Positions 15,228 through 23,843 of a stretch of DNA of 64,000 nucleotides are shown in pieces. The position numbers and the translations under genes were made by a program. The notes under the pieces were generated by a model, which worked only from the letters and a program-made list of their open reading frames with translations, had not been told where the DNA came from and did no database searches. Source of the DNA: an uncultured Bacteroidota bacterium (GTDB taxonomy: Bacteria > Bacteroidota > Bacteroidia > Flavobacteriales > Flavobacteriaceae); the NCBI GenBank assembly GCA_902622595.1, contig CACNQM010000004.1, forward strand, positions 1-64,000, written 5' to 3'. The stretch's first letter is position 1, and every line of letters starts with the position of its first letter.

Positions 15228-17091
15228 TTCTCAATTTGATGTTATTGTTGTGGGCGGTGGGCATGCCGGAGCCGAAGCTTCCGCAGCTGCCGCTAATCTT
15301 GGTGCAAAAACACTTTTGGTAACAATGAATCTTCAAACTATTGGGCAAATGTCATGTAACCCAGCTATGGGTGGGATTGCAAAAGGACAAATTATTAGAG
15401 AAATAGATGCAATGGGCGGTTATAGTGGTATAGTTTCTGATTTAACTTCAATTCAGTTTAAAATGTTAAATAAATCAAAGGGTCCAGCAATGTGGAGCCC
15501 TAGGGTTCAATCTGACAGGGCGCAGTTCGCTTTAAAGTGGAGAGAAATGTTAGAGACTACGTCTAACCTTGATTTTTACCAAGACATGGTAGTGGGCTTG
15601 ATTGTAGAGAAGAATGTAATTAAAGGTGTTATGACAGGCTTGGGTAATAAAATATATTCTCGTGCTGTTATCTTAACAAACGGAACCTTTTTAAATGGTT
15701 TAATTCATGTTGGAGACAAAAATTTTGGAGGGGGCAGAGCAGGTGAAAAACCCTCTACTGGAATTACTGCAAACCTTGAGTCATATGGTTTTAAATCTGG
15801 TAGAATGAAAACAGGAACACCGCCAAGAGTAGACGGTCGATCTTTAGATTATAGTGTTATGGAAGAGCAGCCAGGAGATAAAAATCCAGGAAAGTTAAGC
15901 TATTTACAAACTATTCACCCCTTAAAGGAACAAATTAGCTGTCATATGACATATACAAATAAAGAAGTACATGATATTATGGCCAGTTCATTCGATAGAT
16001 CCCCAATGTTTAACGGTAGTATAAGTAGTACAGGACCTAGATATTGTCCTTCGATAGAGGATAAAATCCATAGGTTTTCTGAGAAGGAAAGACACCAAAT
16101 ATTCGTTGAGCCTGAAGGTAAGAAGACGGTTGAGGTTTATGTTAATGGATTTTCAACTTCAATGCCAGAAGACGTTCAATATACTGCTATTAAAAAAATT
16201 AAAGGTTTTGAAAATGTCAAGTTTTTTAGACCTGGATATGCTATAGAGTATGATTATTTCCCTCCTACACAATTAACACTTACTCTTGAAACCAAACTGA
16301 TTGAAAATTTATTTTTTGCTGGACAGATTAATGGAACAACTGGATACGAAGAAGCTGCAGCACAAGGTTTAATGGCCGGAATTAATGCAGTTTCAAAAGT
16401 ATTTGAAAAAGAACCCTGTATATTAACAAGAAGTGAGGCTTACATAGGGGTGCTTATAGATGACTTAATTACAAAAGGAACAGAGGAGCCCTATCGAATG
16501 TTTACTTCTCGAGCAGAATACAGAACTCTTCTTAGACAAGATAATGCAGATATAAGGCTGACAGAGAAATCCTTCAAAATTGGTTTAGCCAAAGAAGAGA
16601 GGTATGCTCGTGTATTAGAGAAACAAGACAAAGTAGAAGACTTTGTTAAATTTTTTAATGAAACAAGTTTTGATCTTGATGAGGTTAATGAAATATTGGA
16701 GTCTGTAAATTATGAACCGGTTCCACAAAAAGGAAAAATCGATAAGATATACGCAAGGCCAAATATTCAACAAAAGCACATTAGAAAATTAAGTTCAGTA
16801 GAAAATTATATTGAAACTAATAAATTAGACCATGAAGTTTTAGATCAAACAGAGATCCAAATAAAATATAAAGGATATATAGAAAAAGAAAAAGCAAATG
16901 CAGATAAACTCCAAAGGCTTGAGGATATTAAGATACCTGTTAACTTTGATTATAGTCCCCTTGCCTCTCTTTCTAATGAAGCTAAAGAAAAATTAAACAA
17001 AATTAGACCATCAACATTATCTCAGGCATCAAGAATCAGTGGTATTAAACCAAGTGATATTAGTGTTTTACTAGTCAAGATGGGTAGATAA
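15220..17091 (+). CDS. mnmG: tRNA uridine-5-carboxymethylaminomethyl(34) synthesis enzyme MnmG
   Basis: FAD enzyme that, with MnmE, modifies the wobble uridine of several tRNAs. The 623-residue protein begins MFNSQFDVIVVGGGHAGAEA with the FAD-binding GxGxxG-type motif at about residues 12-17. CNPAMGGIAKGQIIREIDAMGG and the PRYCPSIEDKIHRF segment are signatures of the family, as is the C-terminal GI.PSDIS..L. The ATG at 15220 overlaps the ybeY stop. An upstream in-frame ATG would lie inside ybeY and parS. The gene is bracketed by two parS sites. mnmG is near the origin in many bacteria. Confidence 0.95.
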   Translation: MFNSQFDVIVVGGGHAGAEASAAAANLGAKTLLVTMNLQTIGQMSCNPAMGGIAKGQIIREIDAMGGYSGIVSDLTSIQFKMLNKSKGPAMWSPRVQSDRAQFALKWREMLETTSNLDFYQDMVVGLIVEKNVIKGVMTGLGNKIYSRAVILTNGTFLNGLIHVGDKNFGGGRAGEKPSTGITANLESYGFKSGRMKTGTPPRVDGRSLDYSVMEEQPGDKNPGKLSYLQTIHPLKEQISCHMTYTNKEVHDIMASSFDRSPMFNGSISSTGPRYCPSIEDKIHRFSEKERHQIFVEPEGKKTVEVYVNGFSTSMPEDVQYTAIKKIKGFENVKFFRPGYAIEYDYFPPTQLTLTLETKLIENLFFAGQINGTTGYEEAAAQGLMAGINAVSKVFEKEPCILTRSEAYIGVLIDDLITKGTEEPYRMFTSRAEYRTLLRQDNADIRLTEKSFKIGLAKEERYARVLEKQDKVEDFVKFFNETSFDLDEVNEILESVNYEPVPQKGKIDKIYARPNIQQKHIRKLSSVENYIETNKLDHEVLDQTEIQIKYKGYIEKEKANADKLQRLEDIKIPVNFDYSPLASLSNEAKEKLNKIRPSTLSQASRISGIKPSDISVLLVKMGR

Positions 17092-17092
17092 A

Positions 17093-17108
17093 AGTTCCAC
17101 GTGAAACA
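17093..17108. promoter_or_regulatory. parS centromere-like site 2 (ParB binding)
   Basis: AGTTCCACGTGAAACA differs from the ParB consensus TGTTNCACGTGAAACA only at the first base. It starts 2 bases after the mnmG stop. Its CACGTG core supplies the GTG start codon of the following methyltransferase. Confidence 0.85.
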
Positions 17109-17913
17109 ATTTCTAAAAAAAGATTTAAAATTTTTAAGCACTAAAGATTATATTGTCTCAAACGAGACCTATAACCTTTATCTTGATTTAAAAACTAAAA
17201 TTGTTTGGACGGAAATCAATAAGCAGCAGAATCTTAATAAATATTATGAACACGCTAATTATCTTCCTCATAATAAAAAGATTGGGCTATTGTCCATTTT
17301 ATACAAGATTTCACAGAATATAATGTTTTCATATAAGTACAAGGTCTTACAAAAGAAATTACAATCATCAAGGTTAATTTTAGACTATGGATCTGGAGAC
17401 GGACAGTTTGCTGGATATTTACAAAAAAAGAATATTCATGTTCACACATATGACCCAATAATAAAAAACCGAAACAAGACACAATTAGCTGATAATCAGT
17501 ATGATATGATTATGTTGTGGCATGTTCTTGAACACATTTTAGACATTCAAGCTGGCATTTTTACAATAAGAAAAAAATTAAAAAATGACGGGGCCATTGT
17601 TGTGGCAGTTCCAAATAGAGACTCTTTTGATTCTAAAATATACAAGAAATACTGGGCTGCTTGGGACGTTCCTAGACATTTATATCATTTTAATCATAAA
17701 TCTTTAATTGATTTTATGAAAAATAATGGGTTTAGTTTAATTTCAAAGCACCCTTTATTCTTAGATTCATATTACATTTCCTACTTGTCCTCCAAATATA
17801 AAAATTCATTTTCTCCATGGATTAACTCATTGCTAATAGGCACTATTTCAAATATACTTGGAGCTATCACATCAAAATATTCGTCTTCTTTTTATGTGTT
17901 TAAAAAAGATTAA
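17101..17913 (+). CDS. Class I SAM-dependent methyltransferase
   Basis: A 270-residue Methyltransf_11/23-type protein. Motif I is LDYGSGDGQFAGYL at about residues 98-111, the acidic residue after strand 2 is in HTYDP, motif IV is DMIMLWHVLEH, and VVAVPNRDSF follows. The WDVPRHLYHF segment is common in methyltransferases acting on lipids or saccharides, but the substrate is unknown. The start is GTG at 17101, inside parS site 2 and 9 bases after mnmG. The 3' end overlaps holB by 4 bases on the opposite strand. Confidence 0.85.
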   Translation: MKQFLKKDLKFLSTKDYIVSNETYNLYLDLKTKIVWTEINKQQNLNKYYEHANYLPHNKKIGLLSILYKISQNIMFSYKYKVLQKKLQSSRLILDYGSGDGQFAGYLQKKNIHVHTYDPIIKNRNKTQLADNQYDMIMLWHVLEHILDIQAGIFTIRKKLKNDGAIVVAVPNRDSFDSKIYKKYWAAWDVPRHLYHFNHKSLIDFMKNNGFSLISKHPLFLDSYYISYLSSKYKNSFSPWINSLLIGTISNILGAITSKYSSSFYVFKKD

Positions 17914-19016
17914 TCTTCACTTCGATTAATAAGTTTTGTCATTTTAATTGCAAACGATGTAAACACAATTTTAGAATTGACATTTCTAGAAATTGAATAG
18001 TGAGAGTCCTCTATCAAGTCTATTATCTCAATTAAATTTTGACTATGAATAAATGGGGATAGCTTCTCGATCTTAAAATCTGAACTTGAAACGAAAGATG
18101 TTAACTTCTGAGATTTATAACTTACAAGCATAGCTTCTCTAACGAGAAAAGAGCAAAAACTCAAAAACTCTTTTTGTTGCATTCGAGGGTTTGAGGATAT
18201 TTTTTCAGACCATTTTGTTAGATCTAACACAGCTTTTTTGCTTTTTTTTGCAAGAAAAGCAAACCTCAAACAATCAACAAAATTTTGTTCGTGAGAAATA
18301 GAAGAAGCATTTTCACTGATATATTTCATACTTCTTGAAACACTTCCTCTAGAAGACTTTACAATTAAGTCGTAATCAATATTATCTATTAAATTTTTCA
18401 AAAAATATTTATGCTCATCGAAATTAACAGGAATTAAATTAGAAATTTGACACCTAGAAATTATTGTTGGTAATAGAGAATCGAGACTTTCAGTGATAAG
18501 TATAAAAAATGTATTATTTGGAGGCTCTTCAAGTAACTTAAGCAACTTATTTTGTCCATAATTATCCAACTGCTCCATGTTCCAAATAATAAAAACTTTA
18601 GCCCCGCCAACGAAAGACTTTAAATGAGACCTTGAAAAGATAAGATCTATTTCAGCTTTTCTAATTTTCCCCTCTATATTTTTACCCTTACTATCTGTTG
18701 AAATATTCCTCCAATCATTAAAATCTATATAAACATTTTTTTTGATAAGATCTATCCATGAATTTAGGAGGTCTGGACTTGTTTGTTTGTCCTCAAATGT
18801 TGGGTAAGAAAAATATATATCTGGATGATTAAGGATTTCTCCCTTGTAATTTTTATCAACTTCCAGAAGACCTCTTGCAATTTCAATCGCAAAGTTTAGC
18901 CCACCATAACCGTCTCTATCAACAAGAATTTTAGATTGTGGGAAAATTTTTTTTTCAATTGAATCATAGATCTTCTTTTTTAAATGCTCTTGACCTAAAA
19001 TTCTATCTAATTTCAT
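17910..19016 (-). CDS. holB: DNA polymerase III delta' subunit
   Basis: Clamp-loader subunit of the replicative polymerase. The 368-residue protein starts MKLDRILGQEHLKKKIYDSI. The Walker A loop is degenerate (DRDGYGGLNFA lacks GKT), as expected for delta', which does not hydrolyse ATP. KVFIIWNMEQLDNYGQNKLLKLLEEPP and the SRC motif ISRCQ are typical. A TTG two codons upstream is possible, but the ATG at 19016, 3 bases after a -7 box, is preferred. It is divergent from pgk. Confidence 0.9.
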   Translation of the reverse strand: MKLDRILGQEHLKKKIYDSIEKKIFPQSKILVDRDGYGGLNFAIEIARGLLEVDKNYKGEILNHPDIYFSYPTFEDKQTSPDLLNSWIDLIKKNVYIDFNDWRNISTDSKGKNIEGKIRKAEIDLIFSRSHLKSFVGGAKVFIIWNMEQLDNYGQNKLLKLLEEPPNNTFFILITESLDSLLPTIISRCQISNLIPVNFDEHKYFLKNLIDNIDYDLIVKSSRGSVSRSMKYISENASSISHEQNFVDCLRFAFLAKKSKKAVLDLTKWSEKISSNPRMQQKEFLSFCSFLVREAMLVSYKSQKLTSFVSSSDFKIEKLSPFIHSQNLIEIIDLIEDSHYSISRNVNSKIVFTSFAIKMTKLINRSED

Positions 19017-19019
19017 ACC

Positions 19020-19027
19020 CAAATATA
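19020..19027 (-). promoter_or_regulatory. -7 promoter box of holB
   Basis: The minus strand reads TATATTTG with only 3 bases before the ATG at 19016. This points to a leaderless transcript. Confidence 0.55.
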
Positions 19028-19037
19028 TATCATATTA

Positions 19038-19045
19038 TATCTTTG
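19038..19045 (+). promoter_or_regulatory. -7 promoter box of pgk
   Basis: TATCTTTG ends 19 bases before the pgk ATG at 19065. It lies back to back with the holB box, 10 bases apart. Confidence 0.65.
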
Positions 19046-19064
19046 TCGACATAATTATATTAAC

Positions 19065-20252
19065 ATGTTTAATCTTGAAAAACAAGACCTAGAAAACAAA
19101 AAAGTAATTATAAGGGTTGATTTAAATGTTCCGTTAGATGATAACTTCAACGTTACAGATACCACTAGGATTGAAGCTTGTAAAGAAACAATTGATTTAA
19201 TCCTAGACAAGGGGGGCACTTGTATTTTAATATCACATTTTGGTAGACCAAAAGAAAGGGAAGACAAATTTTCTCTAAAACATATAGTAAAAACTGTTTC
19301 AGAGGTTCTTGATCACCCTGTTGTTTTTCACAATGATTGCATTGGAAATGAAGTTCAAGAGGTCATTTCTAATTTAAATCAGAGAGATATAATTCTTTTG
19401 GAAAACTTACGTTTTTACAAAGAGGAAACATTGGGGGATAGTTTGTTTGCAGAAGAGTTATCAAAATTAGGTGACATATATGTAAATGATGCATTTGGGA
19501 CTTGTCACAGAGAGCACTCTTCAACAGCTTTAATTGCACAATTTTTTAAGAATAAGAAATTTGCAGGCAAACTATTACTAAAAGAACTTAATGCAATCAA
19601 TCAAATTGCAAATAATGGAAAAAAACCTGTACTAGCAATATTAGGAGGAGCAAAGGTTTCAAGTAAGCTAAATATTCTGCATAACCTCATAAAAAAAGTT
19701 GACAAAATAATTATAGGAGGAGGAATGGCCTATACATTCATTAAAGCAAAAGGAGGAAAAATTGGAAATTCTTTGGTTGAGGATGAATTAATATTTAATG
19801 CTAAAGAAATTCTAAGTTTAGCAGACAAACTAGAAAAACAAATAATTTTACCTGTTGACACTAAGGCATCAAAGGATTTTGAAAATAATGATCAAATAAA
19901 AACATTTAATTCTAATGAAATTGAAGATGATTGGATGGGACTAGATATTGGAAAAAAAACAATAGAAAAATTTAGCCAAGAGATTTTTTTGAGCAATACT
20001 ATTTTTTGGAACGGACCTATGGGTGTATTTGAAAAGGAATTATTCTCAGAAGGAACAAGCTCAATATGTAATTCTCTTAAACAAGCAAAACAAAAAGGAG
20101 TTAACGTAATAGTTGGTGGAGGTGATTCAATAGCAGCTTTGAAAAAGCTTGGAAATAAAGACTGGGTTAGTTATATTTCAACAGGAGGAGGGGCTCTTTT
20201 AGAAAGTCTAGAAGGGAAAACTTTGCCAGGCGTAAAAGCTTTGATGCAATGA
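19065..20252 (+). CDS. pgk: Phosphoglycerate kinase
   Basis: Glycolytic enzyme making ATP from 1,3-bisphosphoglycerate. The 395-residue protein shows the signature KVIIRVDLNVPLDDN near the N-terminus, SHFGRPK, the substrate Arg region LLENLRFYKEE, and NDAFGTCHREHSS. The nucleotide-binding region includes ILGGAKVSSKL, GPMGVFE and VGGGDSIAAL. The length is normal. The stop overlaps the next gene (ATGA), so the DUF4837 lipoprotein is probably translated from the same mRNA. Confidence 0.97.
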   Translation: MFNLEKQDLENKKVIIRVDLNVPLDDNFNVTDTTRIEACKETIDLILDKGGTCILISHFGRPKEREDKFSLKHIVKTVSEVLDHPVVFHNDCIGNEVQEVISNLNQRDIILLENLRFYKEETLGDSLFAEELSKLGDIYVNDAFGTCHREHSSTALIAQFFKNKKFAGKLLLKELNAINQIANNGKKPVLAILGGAKVSSKLNILHNLIKKVDKIIIGGGMAYTFIKAKGGKIGNSLVEDELIFNAKEILSLADKLEKQIILPVDTKASKDFENNDQIKTFNSNEIEDDWMGLDIGKKTIEKFSQEIFLSNTIFWNGPMGVFEKELFSEGTSSICNSLKQAKQKGVNVIVGGGDSIAALKKLGNKDWVSYISTGGGALLESLEGKTLPGVKALMQ

Positions 20253-21226
20253 ATATAAAAAATAAAATTACAGCTATAATAACTGGCATGATTTTCATTT
20301 CATGTCAATCAGATGTTTCAAAAGCATATGTTCCAGAATCCAATGGTAATATTAATACTCTAACTGTTGTAATGAATAATAACTTATGGGAAGGAAAACT
20401 AGGAAATAATATCAAGGAGACATTAATGGAACCATATGAAGGGCTTCCATTTGACGAACCTAAATATGACTTGTACCATCTTCAGCCTTCAATTTTTAAA
20501 GGTTTTGCAAGGAGCAGTAGAAACATAATTATTTTTAATAAAGATACAGTAGGCCAAGGGTTTAGGTTAATTAAAAATCTTTGGGCAAGACCCCAAGTAA
20601 CCGCACTTATCACAGGAGAAGATGAGGATGTTATGAACTTTTATTTTGATGAAAACAAAGACCTCTTACTTCGATCAATATCTGAAAATGAGAGAGTCGA
20701 AAAAATTCGAAGAATGACCAAATCTCTGAATGATGATCCTCAATTAAAAGATCGTTTTGGAATTAATCTCACTTTTCCAGATGCGTATTTCACAGTTAAA
20801 GACACGACTAACTTTGTTTGGATTGAAAAAGAAGTTGCAAAAGGACACCTAAATATTATTGCTTATACATTACCAATTAATATTGATTTACAAAAAATAG
20901 AAGAAAGAATACCAGCAATAAGAGACTCAATTGGAAGAATATATGTACCTGGAAGAGTTCCAGGTTCATATATGATTACAGAGAGAGCATATCTTCCCTA
21001 TTACTACAAAACAAAAGTTAATAATTTAGATGCTATTCTCACAAAAGGGACATGGGAAGTTCAAAATGATTTTATGGCTGGACCTTATGTAAATTATATT
21101 ATTAAAGACACAGTAAATAAAAGAAATTTAGTTATCGAAGGCTTTTCGTTTGCACCATCAGAAAGCAAGAGGGATTACATGTTTGAATTAAACACGATTA
21201 TAACGACAATGGAGTTTGTTAAATAG
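20249..21226 (+). CDS. DUF4837 family lipoprotein
   Basis: A 325-residue lipoprotein with signal ending IFISC (Cys19 lipidated). It matches the Bacteroidota-specific DUF4837 family in its architecture and in segments such as GLPFDEPKYDLYHL, FARSSRNIIIF and YIPTRAY-like TERAYLPYYYKT. The function is unknown. It overlaps pgk by 4 bases and sits in a conserved flavobacterial neighbourhood (DUF4837, M23 peptidase, TatA, GH3-like), which suggests an envelope role. Its 3' end overlaps tatA, on the other strand, by 7 bases. Confidence 0.8.
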   Translation: MNIKNKITAIITGMIFISCQSDVSKAYVPESNGNINTLTVVMNNNLWEGKLGNNIKETLMEPYEGLPFDEPKYDLYHLQPSIFKGFARSSRNIIIFNKDTVGQGFRLIKNLWARPQVTALITGEDEDVMNFYFDENKDLLLRSISENERVEKIRRMTKSLNDDPQLKDRFGINLTFPDAYFTVKDTTNFVWIEKEVAKGHLNIIAYTLPINIDLQKIEERIPAIRDSIGRIYVPGRVPGSYMITERAYLPYYYKTKVNNLDAILTKGTWEVQNDFMAGPYVNYIIKDTVNKRNLVIEGFSFAPSESKRDYMFELNTIITTMEFVK

Positions 21227-21384
21227 AAATGTTATTCTTTTGAATCATCGTCTTCTTCTTTAGTGGCTTTTTTAAATTCCTTTATTCCACTTCCAAGCCC
21301 TCTCATAAGCTCAGGAATCTTTCTACCACCAAATAGTAAAAGAACAACGATTACAATTAAAATAATTTGAGGTCCACCTATCAT
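21220..21384 (-). CDS. tatA: Sec-independent translocase protein TatA/E
   Basis: A short gene of 54 residues on the minus strand. It starts [20 protein letters not shown], a single membrane helix ending in the conserved Phe-Gly hinge. An amphipathic helix [20 protein letters not shown] and a charged tail EEDDDSKNNISI follow. This is the TatA layout: pore-forming subunit of the twin-arginine transporter for folded proteins. It lies between the DUF4837 and M23 genes, overlapping the former by 7 bases in convergent orientation. A Tat-signal aminotransferase at 58.7 kb is a candidate cargo. No tatC is in the window. Confidence 0.92.
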
Positions 21385-21482
21385 ATTTAAAATTTTGTAC
21401 TAATTACTAGTAACAAATCTACTGAATTATTTTTTGTAATGTGAATTTATTATTCATATAATAACTTATGATTAACTATACA

Positions 21483-21490
21483 TATATTTG
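21483..21490 (+). promoter_or_regulatory. -7 promoter box of the M23 peptidase gene
   Basis: TATATTTG ends 5 bases before the ATG at 21496, which predicts a leaderless transcript. Confidence 0.6.
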
Positions 21491-21495
21491 CATTA

Positions 21496-22353
21496 ATGCC
21501 AAAAAAGAAAAAACATACTATAATTGATAAACTCTCTGAGAGGTTTCATATACTCTTAGTCAATGAAAAAACACTTGAAAAGAGGAAACTAATATCATCA
21601 TCAACATTTAATCTTGCTGTTACTTCTTTTATTTCATTTCTAGTGCTTCTATCAGCTTCTTTTCTTGTGATATATTTCACACCATTAAAAGAATATTTTA
21701 GAGGATATACAAGTGTTGAATTAAGACAGAATTCAGTTGAAAATTCTATGAAGTTAGACTCCTTAGAGAACTTATACATTATGCAGAGTAATTATATTAA
21801 TTCATTAAAAGATCTACTTTCTGGAAACATTTCTTATGAGGAATTAGATGAAAACCTAAATAGAAGTGACAACAATATTATTGAGTTAGAGATTGTTGAA
21901 ACTAATCAGGAAGACTCATTATTGAGAGCACTTGTTGAGGAGGAGGATAAGTATAATGCATTCGATATCCAGGGAGAGAGGTTTACAACTGTGCTTTTTC
22001 CGCCTGTTAAAGGTGGGCTTTCATCAGCTTTTGATATAAATAGTAAACACTATGGTGTTGATATAGTTATGCCTGAGAATTCTCCTGTGCACTCAATTAG
22101 TGAAGGGATTGTGGTTTTCTCTGAGTGGACCTCCGCAACTGGCTTTGTAATTATAATTGAACATTTAAATGGATTAATATCTATTTATAAACATAACTCT
22201 TCAATTGTCAAGAATCAAGGAGATAGAGTAGGTACTGGAGAAATAATTGCATTTACTGGAAATACCGGAGAATTAACCACAGGTCCACATCTTCATTTTG
22301 AGCTATGGTACCAGGGAGAACCAGTAGATCCTCAAAGCTATATTGAGTTTTAG
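21496..22353 (+). CDS. M23 family (LytM) metallopeptidase, membrane-anchored
   Basis: Peptidoglycan hydrolase of 285 residues. A cytoplasmic N-terminus with Lys-rich start is followed by a membrane helix (about 35-60), a coiled-coil-like linker and a C-terminal M23 domain (about 170-285). The zinc ligands are intact: HYGVDIV (His and Asp) and GPHLHFELW (HxH). It is therefore probably active, unlike the EnvC-like protein at 37.9 kb. The GH3-like gene starts directly after its stop (TAGATG), suggesting an operon. Confidence 0.9.
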   Translation: MPKKKKHTIIDKLSERFHILLVNEKTLEKRKLISSSTFNLAVTSFISFLVLLSASFLVIYFTPLKEYFRGYTSVELRQNSVENSMKLDSLENLYIMQSNYINSLKDLLSGNISYEELDENLNRSDNNIIELEIVETNQEDSLLRALVEEEDKYNAFDIQGERFTTVLFPPVKGGLSSAFDINSKHYGVDIVMPENSPVHSISEGIVVFSEWTSATGFVIIIEHLNGLISIYKHNSSIVKNQGDRVGTGEIIAFTGNTGELTTGPHLHFELWYQGEPVDPQSYIEF

Positions 22354-23841
22354 ATGAAAACATTAATTACAATACTTTTTGCTAGACTAGTAAAAAAAAG
22401 AAATAATAAATGGATTTCTAACCCCCTAGAAACACAAGCTAAAACTTTTAATAAACTTTTATTAAAAGGCACCAAAACTGAGTTTGGTAGAGACCATAAT
22501 TTTTCTACTATTAAAAATTATAAGGATTTTAAAAATCAAGTTCCGATAAGAGATTATGAAGGTCTTAAGCCATACGTTGATAAAGTCGTTAAAGGAGAAA
22601 AAAATATACTTTGGCCTGGGCAACCCCTTTATTTTGCAAAAACCAGCGGAACAACTTCTGGTGTAAAATATATACCTATTACAAAAGAATCAATTAAAAC
22701 ACATATTAATTCAGCTCGTGATGCCTTGCTAAACTATTTTTTAAAGACAAAAAACTATAAACCAATAAATGGAAAACATATGTTTTTACAAGGTAGCCCA
22801 AAACTTGAAAAAAAGAATGGTGTTTATATAGGAAGGCTTTCTGGTATAAGTGCGCATTATATCCCAAAACTTTTTTTAAATAACAGAAAGCCTTCATGGA
22901 AAACAAACTGTATAGAGGATTGGGAGGAAAAAGTTGACACTATAATCAAAGAAACACTTGGTGAAAAAATGACAATTATAGCTGGGATACCATCATGGGT
23001 TCAAATGTATTTCGAAAAGATTGTCTTTAATGAAAATAAATCAATAAAGGAAGTCTTTCCAGAATTATCACTTTATGTATATGGTGGAGTGAGCTACGAT
23101 CCTTATAAGTCAACTTTTGACAAACTATTTGGAAAAAAGGTTGACACACTAGCAACATTTCCAGCATCAGAGGGTTTTTTCGGATATCAAGATACCTTTA
23201 CTTATGAAAATACTGATTTATTATTGTTATTGAATAACGATATATTTTATGAATTCATTAAAGCTGAAGATTTTTTAAAAGGAGAATACGAAAGAATTAC
23301 TCTTAAAGATGTTCAGGTTAATGTTAACTACCTTTTAATTATATCTACTTCAGCTGGCCTTTGGGGTTATAACATTGGTGATACTGTAAAATTTACTACA
23401 ACTAGGCCATACAGAATAATTGTGTCAGGACGAATCAAGCACTTTTTATCAGCTTTTGGAGAGCATGTTATTGCTGAAGAAGTTGAAAATTCAATGAAGA
23501 TTGCCACAAAGGATCATGGTGTAACAATAAGGGAGTTTACTGTTGCACCAAATATAAATCCAAAAGAGGGTCTACCATGTCATGAATGGTATATCGAATT
23601 TGAAACCCAACCAAAAGATATCACTGCTTTTTCAAAAACTTTAGAAACAGAAATGTTAAATCAAAACATTTATTACAGAGACTTAATTCATGGTGCAATA
23701 ATAAAGCCCTTAGAGGTAATCTCAGTAAAAAAAGGCGGATTTAACGACTATATGAGATCAGTTGGCAGATTAGGGGGGCAAAACAAAGTTCCAAGACTCT
23801 CAAATGACAGAAAAATTGCAGATAAATTAAATGTTTTTTAA
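22354..23841 (+). CDS. GH3 auxin-responsive promoter family protein (acyl-adenylate fold)
   Basis: A 495-residue member of the GH3-like branch of adenylate-forming enzymes, which in plants conjugate amino acids to hormones. Visible ATP-binding motifs include FAKTSGTTSGVKYIP (motif 1, near residue 91), LATFPASEGFFGYQ and ISTSAGLWGYNIGD. The bacterial substrate is unknown. Flavobacteria carry this gene next to an M23 peptidase and DUF4837, as here. It directly follows the M23 gene. Confidence 0.88.
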   Translation: MKTLITILFARLVKKRNNKWISNPLETQAKTFNKLLLKGTKTEFGRDHNFSTIKNYKDFKNQVPIRDYEGLKPYVDKVVKGEKNILWPGQPLYFAKTSGTTSGVKYIPITKESIKTHINSARDALLNYFLKTKNYKPINGKHMFLQGSPKLEKKNGVYIGRLSGISAHYIPKLFLNNRKPSWKTNCIEDWEEKVDTIIKETLGEKMTIIAGIPSWVQMYFEKIVFNENKSIKEVFPELSLYVYGGVSYDPYKSTFDKLFGKKVDTLATFPASEGFFGYQDTFTYENTDLLLLLNNDIFYEFIKAEDFLKGEYERITLKDVQVNVNYLLIISTSAGLWGYNIGDTVKFTTTRPYRIIVSGRIKHFLSAFGEHVIAEEVENSMKIATKDHGVTIREFTVAPNINPKEGLPCHEWYIEFETQPKDITAFSKTLETEMLNQNIYYRDLIHGAIIKPLEVISVKKGGFNDYMRSVGRLGGQNKVPRLSNDRKIADKLNVF

Positions 23842-23843
23842 TC

